Source: Aspidiotus rigidus (taxonomy: Eukaryota > Arthropoda > Insecta > Hemiptera > Diaspididae). From it: a stretch of 64,000 bases of DNA. The position numbers were made by a program, and so were the translations under genes. The DNA is taken from positions 2,170,001-2,234,000 of the forward strand of contig JAVHKY010000010.1 of assembly GCA_035079385.1 (NCBI GenBank), in the 5' to 3' direction. Positions 57,016-64,000 of this stretch are shown here, one piece after another (position 1 is the first letter of the stretch; every line of letters begins with the position of its first letter). The notes below the pieces were generated by a model. It was not told the DNA's origin. It worked only from the letters and a program-made list of their open reading frames with translations, and ran no database searches.

Positions 57016-57499
57016 ATAGGTACCTCTCATTAGAATGAAGAAGACGATACTAAGGCACGTAACAAATATTTAATCAAGTTCATACGCGACTGGTTTCGAG
57101 CACGCTGCGGTGTTCATCGACAGGCGTCGGACAGAAAACTAACCAAAGAAACCGGTATAAAGGTGAAAAAATGATGAGACAACATTAATAGAAGTTGAAT
57201 TGAAAAATGAAGATGGGGAGGGAGGGTTAAAGGTGAATCACTACAATTAAACAAACGGGTTTCACGAGTCATTAAGTAAGTATAAACAGAAACTAAAATG
57301 AGAAAGGAGGGAAAAAACACAAAAGGTAGAATTAGTCGAAATAATAAACGAAACAGCATAATTAAAACAAAACCAAAAACTGAATTGAAATAAACAGAGG
57401 TAAAATATGGAGGTCTAAAAATCAGGGTAATAAATAATTAATAAAATAAATAAAATAATAAAAATAAAATAATAAAAATAAATAAAATAACTGAATGTG

Positions 57500-57979
57500 T
57501 CAATTATTAGTGAAGTTGTAAAAATGACGAACAATGGGAGACACAAAAGTGGCGGAGAGATCGTTCAATAGCGAGACCGATTGGCGAGTGGAGGCAACGG
57601 TTTCTACTTCTTCAAGCTTGTTCATGAGAGCCCCTTTTGAGCACTTTCTAATGATTTTGGTCGTGACGGATGAGAAAGGGTGGTTGCTTTCCAAACAGTG
57701 AGCAGCCATGGCTGAATCTTTTGGTTTGTTGGAATTGTATGCGGTGCGGTGCTCCGAAAGTCGTGTTGTTAACGCTCTCCCTGTTTGGCCAACATAGATG
57801 GAATCACAGTTACCACATTGAAGACGATAAATTCCTGAATGTTTCAGCGATGGTATAGGATCTTTGGCGTTGAAAAGGTGGCCAATTGTGAGATATGGAT
57901 AGAATACAACCTTATAGCCGTATTTTTTGAGCTCCCTCTCGATTTTGAGAGATGATTTACCTAAATAAGGGAGTTTCAT
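57500..57979 (-). CDS. PLE GIY-YIG endonuclease fragment, left arm
   Basis: This is a 159-residue C-terminal part of a Penelope-like polyprotein. It begins at the linker MKLPYLGKSSLKIE. The nuclease core shows GIYRLQCGNCDS, then YVGQTGRALTTR and EHRTAYN; the Cys pair before the YVG is typical of PLE GIY-YIG domains. LEEVETVASTR and SLLN lie near the end. The reverse transcriptase is absent: the copy is truncated at the hairpin loop. It differs from the right-arm copy at one visible residue (VVFYPY against VGFYPY). Confidence 0.8.
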   Translation of the reverse strand: MKLPYLGKSSLKIERELKKYGYKVVFYPYLTIGHLFNAKDPIPSLKHSGIYRLQCGNCDSIYVGQTGRALTTRLSEHRTAYNSNKPKDSAMAAHCLESNHPFSSVTTKIIRKCSKGALMNKLEEVETVASTRQSVSLLNDLSATFVSPIVRHFYNFTNN

Positions 57980-58119
57980 CCATTTGGTTTTCGTCTTATT
58001 TTGGGGGGGGATTTCATTAGAGGAAGACTCTTGAAGGAGTAAGTGAAGTGTCTTTTTTCTAAATAACGAACATCCAACACATAGCCAACCTTAACGGTCT
58101 GCATCTTGATGTTAACGCT

Positions 58120-58686
58120 ATGGTTAGAAAAAAGACACTTCACTTACTCCTTCAAGAGTCTTCCTCTAATGAAATCCCCCCCCAAAATAAGACGAAAACC
58201 AAATGGATGAAACTCCCTTATTTAGGTAAATCATCTCTCAAAATCGAGAGGGAGCTCAAAAAATACGGCTATAAGGTTGGATTCTATCCATATCTCACAA
58301 TTGGCCACCTTTTCAACGCCAAAGATCCTATACCATCGCTGAAACATTCAGGAATTTATCGTCTTCAATGTGGTAACTGTGATTCCATCTATGTTGGCCA
58401 AACAGGGAGAGCGTTAACAACACGACTTTCGGAGCACCGCACCGCATACAATTCCAACAAACCAAAAGATTCAGCCATGGCTGCTCACTGTTTGGAAAGC
58501 AACCACCCTTTCTCATCCGTCACGACCAAAATCATTAGAAAGTGCTCAAAAGGGGCTCTCATGAACAAGCTTGAAGAAGTAGAAACCGTTGCCTCCACTC
58601 GCCAATCGGTCTCGCTATTGAACGATCTCTCCGCCACTTTTGTGTCTCCCATTGTTCGTCATTTTTACAACTTCACTAATAATTGA
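58120..58686 (+). CDS. PLE GIY-YIG endonuclease fragment, right arm
   Basis: The frame is 188 codons. The first 29 residues (from an ATG that lies in the loop) are followed by the same sequence as the left arm. GIY is at about residues 78-80 and YVG at 91-93, with Arg and Glu residues downstream as expected for the nuclease. It is intact as a reading frame but lacks the reverse transcriptase, so it cannot act as an autonomous element. The 81-residue hydrophobic frame after it (58827-59072) is present in both arms; it lies in the 3' UTR and is probably not translated. Confidence 0.8.
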   Translation: MVRKKTLHLLLQESSSNEIPPQNKTKTKWMKLPYLGKSSLKIERELKKYGYKVGFYPYLTIGHLFNAKDPIPSLKHSGIYRLQCGNCDSIYVGQTGRALTTRLSEHRTAYNSNKPKDSAMAAHCLESNHPFSSVTTKIIRKCSKGALMNKLEEVETVASTRQSVSLLNDLSATFVSPIVRHFYNFTNN

Positions 58687-59067
58687 CACATTCAGTTATT
58701 TTATTAATTTTTATTATTTTATTTTTATTATTTTATTTATTTTATTAATTATTTATTACCCTGATTTTTAGACCTCCATATTTTACCTCTGTTTATTTCA
58801 ATTCAGTTTTTGGTTTTGTTTTAATTATGCTGTTTCGTTTATTATTTCGACTAATTCTACCTTTTGTGTTTTTTCCCTCCTTTCTCATTTTAGTTTCTGT
58901 TTATACTTACTTAATGACTCGTGAAACCCGTTTGTTTAATTGTAGTGATTCACCTTTAACCCTCCCTCCCCATCTTCATTTTTCAATTCAACTTCTATTA
59001 ATGTTGTCTCATCATTTTTTCACCTTTATACCGGTTTCTTTGGTTAGTTTTCTGTCCGACGCCTGTC

Positions 59068-59113
59068 GATGAACACCGCAGCGTGCTCGAAACCGGTCGC
59101 GTATGAACTTGAT
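59068..59113 (+). ncRNA. Hammerhead-like terminal motif of the PLE
   Basis: The words UCGAUGA and CUCGAAACCGGUCGCG surround a CAC/GUG stem. The CUGANGA box is altered at its first two positions, so this is a degenerate hammerhead at best. An inverted copy lies at 57073-57118. PLEs are known to carry such ribozymes in their terminal repeats. Confidence 0.35.
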
Positions 59114-59209
59114 TAAATATTTGTTACGTGCCTTAGTATCGTCTTCTTCATTCTAATCAGTATGGCTCGTACCTATGAGGATACTATCCATCTTATAGGT
59201 ACCTCTCTC

Positions 59210-59990
59210 CCCTCGATTGAGTATTTCAGATAATTTTGTGTACATTTTCAGAATTAAGTGGGCAACTAAGTCACTGAATTCATAGTACAAGAAATTTCTT
59301 TAGCAGCGTAGCGAGATAAAACTACTGTTCTGCATTGTTATACCTTACAAGTACGATAAAAAGCAGATATTGCGCGATATATCTAAATAGTCACAACTAA
59401 ATTTACAAAACCTGTTTTCTTAGTACGTGGACAGCGCTTTCTGAAATGGTGGAGGTAAAAGTGGAGAATTTGGAATTACAGAAGAACGCTTTTTTTTTTC
59501 TGTAAAAATTGTACGATACCTACATTCTCTTCTTCCCTTCAAATTTTCCCCGTCGATGTCAACGTCGTGTTCCTAACATTGGTTCTACAACAACCTTCGT
59601 CGGAATAAAATTAGTGAATAATCAAGCAACATCTCTAAGATCAACGTTAGAAAAATCGTCAGACGAAAAACACAAGGGAGGATAAAGTAAGCAATATGAA
59701 ACATTGAGATAGCCTCATTCGTCGGAAAACTATCCGTGGTCTTTTTCAAAAATAAGCGCGCGATAGAAGAAAAAAACTCGCAGCCCACACAGTTAGCTGC
59801 TCGGAATTGTCTTCATTAACTCTGTTAATTGAGGCAAACAGGGAACCTGTTTTATGGGAGTAATCATGTGAGTGTCATTGTTTGCTTTTTGTCGTCTCAA
59901 GTAGAGTGAACTTTGTTCCTCACCACCTTGAGATCTCTTCTCATTAGGTCAAGTTCTAGGCGCGTTTTTTTTTTTAGTGGTTTCCCCTGT
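59210..59990. other. chm intron sequence, little of note
   Basis: A GAACCTG 5' terminus (AACAGGGAACCTGTTTTATG) without the rest of the element lies at 59837-59856. A 67-residue minus frame (59585-59788) is not recognisable. Confidence 0.4.
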
Positions 59991-59995
59991 AGGCC

Positions 59996-60098
59996 TGATG
60001 ACGTCACACGATCTAATGACGTTACGATCTGGTGACGTCACGATGGAGATCTGTAACGTCACGATCATCGTGCCATCACTATCTGATGACGTCACAGA
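59996..60098. repeat. Short tandem repeat with TGACGTCA palindromes
   Basis: Loose units of 18-34 bases around GATCTGATGACGTCACGA contain TGACGTCA at 59999-60006, 60033-60040 and 60087-60094, plus near matches at about 60017 and 60051. TGACGTCA is the CREB/ATF site, but here it is part of a repeat, and similar words occur in other repeats of the window (40.7, 48.0, 49.1 kb). Confidence 0.6.
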
Positions 60099-60230
60099 GC
60101 TAGTAAAACCACTAATACAGACCTCCTAGACCTATAGTATAAAGGAAGCCTAAGACCTAGTACAGAGCTAGGACAAAGTGCTAGTATAAGCTATTGATAA
60201 AGATCTTGTAAGCTTATGGTATGAAGGATG

Positions 60231-60482
60231 AAATTAAACGAATCCGTTCCTTAAGGTTACGGCTATCCATCATAAACGAAAAAACGAATACTCTAAAGGG
60301 AGAGTAAACAAATGCAAACCGCAGAAAATAAAAACGAAGGGAGCGCTTTCGGTTAAACAACCATCTTCAGACCTGAAATGAAAGCAACTTCGGTTGTTTA
60401 ACCGAAAGCGCTCCCTTCGTTTTTATTTTCTGCGGTTTGCATTTGTTTACTCTCCCTTTAGAGTATTCGTTTTTTCGTTTAA
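60231..60482. mobile_element. 252-bp foldback element with identical 89-bp arms
   Basis: GTATGAAGGATG flanks both sides (60219-60230 and 60483-60494). The left part has AACGAATCCGTTCCTTA and TTACGGCTATCCAT, shared with 39510-39591. Arms 60274-60362 and 60392-60480 are identical reverse complements around a 29-base loop. The left inner arm plus loop, read on the minus strand (60341-60370), gives CUGAAGA, a GGUU/AACC stem with a GUUU loop and GAAAGCGC: a hammerhead-type core like that of the PLE relic at 24.3 kb. It is probably a PLE-derived non-autonomous element. Confidence 0.75.
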
Positions 60483-60589
60483 GTATGAAGGATGCCTAGA
60501 CCTAGTATAAAGGAGGCTTGGACCTAGTATACGCCTAGTATAATACGTAGTATAAACCTAGTATAATATACTGCATGAAGCAGAGAGGA

Positions 60590-60700
60590 TAAGTCCCCCT
60601 CCTATCACTTCATCAAAATTTTTCTGTCCCTTTTTCTTGCCGGACGGCGCCCGTCATTTTCCTTCAGTTTACCCCCCGATAAAACAGGTTCCCTGTTAAC
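60590..60700 (-). repeat. GAACCTG-family 5' part
   Basis: From TTAACAGGGAACCTGTTTTA (ending near 60698, minus strand) through GGCGCCGTCC to one minisatellite remnant. It ends about 20 bases before the chm donor site at 60723. Confidence 0.7.
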
Positions 60701-60724
60701 AAAAATGAAATTATTGTTACTTAC

Positions 60725-60818
60725 TGAAGTCTATCAATAATCGACCATATCCCTGACGTTGGTACGGAGGTAACGTCAAAATGCAAGATACGTTGAAATT
60801 CAAGAACGAGTTCTTCTC
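60725..60818 (-). CDS. chm: KAT7/chameau histone acetyltransferase, acetyl-CoA-binding exon
   Basis: The acceptor CTATGTTTCAG precedes 60818 and the donor GTAAGT starts at 60724. The 94 bases encode 31 residues plus one base, starting [16 protein letters not shown]. The Cys in VSCILTLP is the conserved active-site cysteine of MYST enzymes. [12 protein letters not shown] is the acetyl-CoA-binding motif A (Q/R-x-x-G-x-G/A). It joins the exon at 53201-53347 to give IDF-S-YLL, as in the family. The preceding exons (zinc finger and N-terminal half of the MYST domain) are not in the remaining 3.2 kb, which is filled with repeats, so the gene continues beyond the window. Confidence 0.95.
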
Positions 60819-61129
60819 CTGAAACATAGAAGAAAAATGCATCGTACAATCATACAGCAACAACAATGATGATAACAATTTATCATTTGGAATAGGAGAA
60901 CCAGCACTACGTTTCAAATAAAAAAGCAATGAAACTCCCTCCAATTTTATAATTTCGGAAGCCAAAAGCTTCCTCGAAGAAAGGAAGGTCGATGTGCGGC
61001 AGTAAAATGTATTCGATAAGAGCCGCAACGTAGCCTCCCGTATCCTAAAATAAGTCCTTTTTCTAGCGTAGAAATAGCTCTGAGGTAGAAATCGCTCTAA
61101 GCCAATGTCCTTTCCGAAACAGACGAGCA
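60819..61129. other. chm intron sequence
   Basis: A long minus frame here (to 61130) is only an extension of the exon frame through the intron; the acceptor at 60819-60820 and the family wording show where coding starts. Nothing else is seen. Confidence 0.5.
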
Positions 61130-61287
61130 ATGAAAAACGAGGAACGCATGGAACCTGTTTTATGAGTCATACGAGATTTGGTATTGAGAATTAAGCCTAG
61201 TCGAGAGTAGAAATTTTTCCAAGTTTTTTGCTGGACGGCGGACGCCAAATTTCTCAAAAAGCTCCCCATAGAACAGGTTCCCTGTTA
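61130..61287 (-). repeat. Short GAACCTG element
   Basis: It is inverted. The 5' terminus GTTCCCTGTTAAAAT lies at 61278-61287 and the GGCGTCCGCCGTCC block in the middle. The 3' part (TATTGAGAATT) joins to the subterminal AACCTGTTTTATGAG at 61150. It has almost no minisatellite. Confidence 0.75.
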
Positions 61288-61299
61288 AAATATCCTGGC

Positions 61300-61640
61300 G
61301 TAACCAAATAAATAAAGATCATGTTTCATGTCTGTCATAGTTTAAAATATAAGTCTAGTATGCAATATCGAATAATTTAGTGTTGTGAGGAGGTTGTTCC
61401 GTTCTTTTGCCCTCCTTCTCGATCTAGTGCTTAGAGGGAGCTCACTCGCTCCGCTCGTTCGCTCCCGTCTTTGTCTAAGATAATTCTAGTTTAGAATGTA
61501 TAAGTCTAGTTCAGAATATTTAAAGCTAATAGCTTTCTCTTAAGCCTGTAGTATAAAAGAAGCCTAGACCTAGTATAAAGTGGACTCAGTATAAATCCAG
61601 TATAAAATGTCAAATAGTATAGTTCTTTGTCTAGTATTAT
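61300..61640 (+). repeat. Family C fragment and TAGTATA words
   Basis: AAGATCATGTTTCATGTCT and CTCACTCGCTCCGCTCGTTCGCTCC match family C (18.2 and 39.7 kb). From 61545 the AAGCCTAGACCTAGTATAAAG vocabulary of the GAACCTG 3' part follows. Confidence 0.5.
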
Positions 61641-61761
61641 GTCGACAATCGTGAAGACATTTATCTTTCTTATGAACGCTAAATAGAGCGAGGGGGATAT
61701 CGGCAGCCAGCTTCAAAAATCTTGAAAAAGGGGTTTTTCAATTGTACAAATCTACTTTATT

Positions 61762-61818
61762 AGTTGCTTATACGAGAGTACTTTCGGGTGTTATCCCATC
61801 ATCAGTTGTGTCGCAACT
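61762..61818 (-). ncRNA. Hammerhead-ribozyme-like motif of a PLE
   Basis: On the minus strand, AGUUGC (61818-61813) begins stem I. After a seven-base internal loop come CUGAUGA and stem II GGG/CCC around AUAACA, then GAAA, a small GUAC/GUAU stem-loop in the stem III position and GCAACU (61767-61762) completing stem I. This is a type I hammerhead layout of 57 nt. As at 17.8 kb, one extra U sits between the core and stem II. It lies downstream of the PLE coding region on the same strand, where PLE terminal repeats carry hammerheads. Confidence 0.55.
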
Positions 61819-62022
61819 GGAGAACAAGGCCTTAACCATGAGTTTTTATAGTATAACACTGTGATCTTATTGGCTATAACAATGCTGTGTTGTAATTGGT
61901 TCACTTCTTAGAAACTTATTCTTACAATAATATGACATAGGCTAAAACATACTGCTTTGTGATTGGTTCAATCTATTGTTCTAAATGCTGCGTTTCTATT
62001 GGCTACCTGGATTCCTGCCGTC

Positions 62023-62424
62023 TCATTGGTTGGTTTCGTCCTTCTTCTCTCGTCCAATCACCAGGCCGAATAATTTTTCGCTGTCAAATGTGATTACATT
62101 GTTCAAGAGGCAGGCTTTCTTCCTCTTGGCTTTTGCAATCTCCATTTGTTCCCAGAGTTTTCTTCTCTTTGTGCGATTCTCTACGTGTATGACTTCAAAT
62201 ATTCCCTCTCCATCGTGGTTTTCCTCGTTACAGTGTTTCCCAAACAGTGACTTGCCATCTTCTTTCGCCCTCGACGTTTTGTGCTTCTTTCTCCCGATCT
62301 CAGACTTTCTCCCAGTCGCACCGATATAGATCCCCTCGCACTGTTCACAACTGAGCTTGTACACTCCGCTTAAGCTTTCCTTGTCCTTTTGTTCCGTCTG
62401 GTCATTGCTGATTCTCTTCACCAT
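62023..62424 (-). CDS. PLE GIY-YIG endonuclease domain
   Basis: The frame of 133 residues shows SGVYKLSCEQCEG, then IYIGATGRK, KHKTSR and KHCNEENH, the GIY-YIG core with the Cys pair characteristic of PLEs. A basic segment (KRRKLWEQMEIAKAKRKK) and LLNNVITFD follow. It is in the same frame as the RT segment, separated by a single TAG a few codons before the printed Met, so the natural protein would be one RT/GIY-YIG fusion. It belongs to a different PLE family from the one at 57-59 kb. Confidence 0.8.
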   Translation of the reverse strand: MVKRISNDQTEQKDKESLSGVYKLSCEQCEGIYIGATGRKSEIGRKKHKTSRAKEDGKSLFGKHCNEENHDGEGIFEVIHVENRTKRRKLWEQMEIAKAKRKKACLLNNVITFDSEKLFGLVIGREKKDETNQ

Positions 62425-62436
62425 GGGTTGGTTATT

Positions 62437-63430
62437 CTAGATACCCACATTCACATCGTAGCCATTGAAGGCCTTTAGCACCTTGTTTGTGTACTTTCCT
62501 ATATATGGTATCGATCCGGAGTACTTTCTCACTATGCTATCATGGGTTCCTTTCTTTGTTTCCATTTTCCCAAAGACTCCCTCCACCAAACATCTACGGT
62601 GGCCATTGGCTTCTGCGATCTGCTTTACTATCTCGATCTCTTTCCTCTTCTCTTCGTTGTTCTTGAGGATAGAAATTGCCCGATAGCAGTAGTTCTGAAT
62701 TGCCGCTAACTTGTGCCTGGGGTGGTGGTAGGAGTCATTTGGGATGATGGTGTCAGTATGCGTCGGCTTCCTGTAGATTTTGTATTCTATCCTATTGTTC
62801 TCCATTGTGAGTGTAAGGTCCAAATAGTTTATGGTCTCATTGCCTTTTTCCACTGTGAATTTGATGCTCTCATTCATCGCGTTCATTTCTGAAAGGAATA
62901 GGTCCACCTGTCTATCAATTAGGATATCATCTACATATCTGGCCCAGTGTTTGATCGAGTTTCTGAACTTGCTGTCCTTCAATATCTTGTTTTCCATATC
63001 ATTCATGAATATCGCCGCCAGTATTGGTGACAGCGGTGATCCCATCGCAAGTCCCCTTTCCTGACTGTAGAACCTGTTATTGAAGCGGCAGTAATTCTGG
63101 CTCAAGATCTCCTCCACTATGTTGGCGTACTTCGACCCATCGGGGTTCCCATGGTATCTGTTTTTTTTTTAGCAGAGTGACAAGTTCCTCCTTCAGTATG
63201 GTACCAAACATATTAGTCACATCAAAGGATATCAGCTTGTCGTTACTCCTGATTTCCAACTTGTCCACTTTCTCAATCAGCTCTCCGTTGTTTCTGATAC
63301 TTCGTCTGGGTGCAAACTTGTAGTTTTCTTTTAGGAATGTGGCTACGATCTTCGTTATCTTGTAGCATGGTGATTGAATGCTGTTGACCAGGGGTCTCAT
63401 CGGACGGTTCGCTTTTTGGAGTTTTACAGG
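62437..63430 (-). pseudogene. PLE reverse transcriptase, frameshifted
   Basis: From 63430 the first frame gives QKANRPMRPLVNSIQSP, then KFAPRRSIRNNGELI and the motif A block ISFDVTNMF. The frame slips at an A run near 63165. The second frame gives YANIVEEILSQNY, RGLAMGSPLSPILA (motif B), the catalytic ARYVDDILI (motif C), INYLDLTLT and KPTHTDTIIP, then the thumb/linker to NGYDVNVGI and a TAG. The LAMGSPLSP and YVDD wording is that of PLE reverse transcriptases, which are related to telomerase. The N terminus is lost. Confidence 0.85.
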
Positions 63431-64000
63431 GGGGAAATAAACTAGCAGACTTCTCAATCACCCACGAGGTATAGCCCTGCCTCAAGCTATGCTAATTCGG
63501 GGGTCCAAGCCTACTTTATACTAGCTATAATACTAGGACTTAAGCTATGTAGTAGGATCTAGTAAAGAGGCTTTAGCCTACTACAGGTCTATATTGAGCC
63601 TAGTATACGCTGAAATCAGGGGGGGGGACTCGCAGATTTCTCACTCACCCACAAGGTATAGGCCTGCCTCAAGCTATGCTAATTCGGAGGTCCAAGCCTA
63701 CTTTATACTAGCTCTATAATATTAGGACTTTAACTATATAGTAGGATCTAGTAAAGAGGCTTTAGCCTACTACAGGTCTATATTAAGCCTAGTATAGGCT
63801 CGCAGATTTCTCACTCACCCACAAGATATAGGCCTACCTCAAGCTATGCGAATTCGGAGGTCGAAGCCTACTTTATACTAGCTTTATTATACTAGGCCTA
63901 GTGTAGGATAACAATGGGGGGGGGGGGTGTATACATAAAGTCACAGATTTTCAATCACCCATGGGGTATAGGCCTACTATTTATAAGCTTGAACCTAGTA
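63431..64000. repeat. Tandem repeat of about 170 bp at the window end
   Basis: Units start with CA(C/A)TCACCCA at 63455, 63642, 63812 and 63952 (spacings 187, 170, 140; the array runs off the edge). Each has GGTATAGGCCTGCCTCAAGC, CCAAGCCTACTTTATACTAG, GTAGGATCTAGTAAAGAGGC and a G run of 9-13. The internal words are the same TAGTATA/AAGCCTA vocabulary as the GAACCTG 3' part, so the satellite may have grown from it. Confidence 0.8.

Larger units (their letters stand above)
57029..59157. mobile_element. Mirror-image Penelope-like element, 1032-bp arms
   Basis: Arms 57029-58060 and 58126-59157 are reverse complements. The coordinate sum is the same at outer and inner ends, so there is no net indel, and I saw only about three substitutions in the parts I compared. 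The loop is 65 bases. Each arm is the 3' part of a PLE: GIY-YIG nuclease, 3' UTR with an AATA-rich tract, and a terminal hammerhead-like word. ATAGGTACCTCTC (57016-57028) recurs at 59195-59207 and looks like a 13-bp target duplication; 37 further bases lie inside it on the right. The whole lies in an intron of chm. Confidence 0.9.
61700..63430 (-). mobile_element. Penelope-like element, 5' truncated
   Basis: Order on the minus strand is RT (63430-62440), GIY-YIG (62424-62023), 3' region with a hammerhead-like motif. The upstream end breaks at about 63430 into the tandem repeat of the window end, so the N-terminal portion is missing. Two lesions were seen: a frameshift at an A run (T10 at 63161-63170) and one in-frame TAG between RT and GIY-YIG (about 62437). 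Otherwise the motifs are well kept. The 3' boundary is uncertain. Confidence 0.85.

Noticed and set aside
58827..59072. 81-residue hydrophobic frame present in both PLE arms
   Set aside because: It lies in the 3' UTR after the nuclease domain; its conservation only reflects the near identity of the arms.
60819..61130. Extension of the KAT7 frame upstream of 60818
   Set aside because: A good acceptor at 60819-60820 and loss of family wording show that this part is intron.

Overview
The window is nuclear DNA from a large, repeat-rich animal genome, most likely an arthropod. The reasons are a spliced MYST acetyltransferase gene closest in wording to insect chameau/KAT7, a eukaryotic tRNA-Ile gene with a pol III T-tract, GT-AG introns, and several eukaryotic transposon classes (LINE, Penelope-like, LTR, MITE, long-TIR elements). 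I cannot name the species. No bacterial or phage features are present.

Host genes. On the minus strand, four exons of a KAT7/chameau histone acetyltransferase lie at 60725-60818, 53201-53347, 41902-42008 and 41481-41606. They join in frame and cover the C-terminal half of the MYST domain through the stop codon. The 5' exons lie beyond the right edge. Its two long introns (11.2 and 7.4 kb) hold the tRNA-Ile gene and most of the transposons of the right half. On the left, two paralogous small single-pass membrane proteins (5871-6215 and 15605-15952, both minus) mark a diverged segmental duplication. It has since been interrupted by a LINE and a MITE in one copy and another MITE in the other. 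A possible signal-peptide exon lies at 16523-16601.

Mobile DNA, left to right. There is a foldback repeat at 2.4-3.2 kb, a 5'-truncated but open Jockey/I-like LINE at 6.3-8.95 kb, and MITEs at 9.0 and 16.2 kb. At 11.9-14.86 kb a long inverted-repeat unit encloses a broken GCDTTS/CXC (tesmin-like) gene; its right arm was hit by a 974-bp Mutator-like TIR element, which itself carries a single LTR. A hammerhead-ribozyme-like motif sits inside a long hairpin at 17.8 kb. A LINE tail lies at 18.8-19.2 kb, and a decayed Penelope-like element (PLE) at 22.9-24.3 kb. A 492-bp MITE lies at 34.3 kb, perfect or near-perfect hairpins at 9.5, 39.2, 39.5 and 60.3 kb, a mirror-image PLE at 57.0-59.2 kb, and a PLE with reverse transcriptase, GIY-YIG domain and hammerhead-like motif at 61.7-63.4 kb. 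A roughly 170-bp tandem repeat fills the right end.

The most abundant repeat, called here the GAACCTG family, has subterminal inverted copies of GGGAACCTGTTTTATG, an internal 45-bp minisatellite and a 3' hairpin GGCTTCC/GGAAGCC. This layout recalls Helentron-associated (DINE-1/HINE) elements. At least fifteen full or partial copies are present.

The theme of the window is foldback DNA. Many separate inverted repeats have arms that match without net insertions or deletions, and several carry Penelope or hammerhead sequence.
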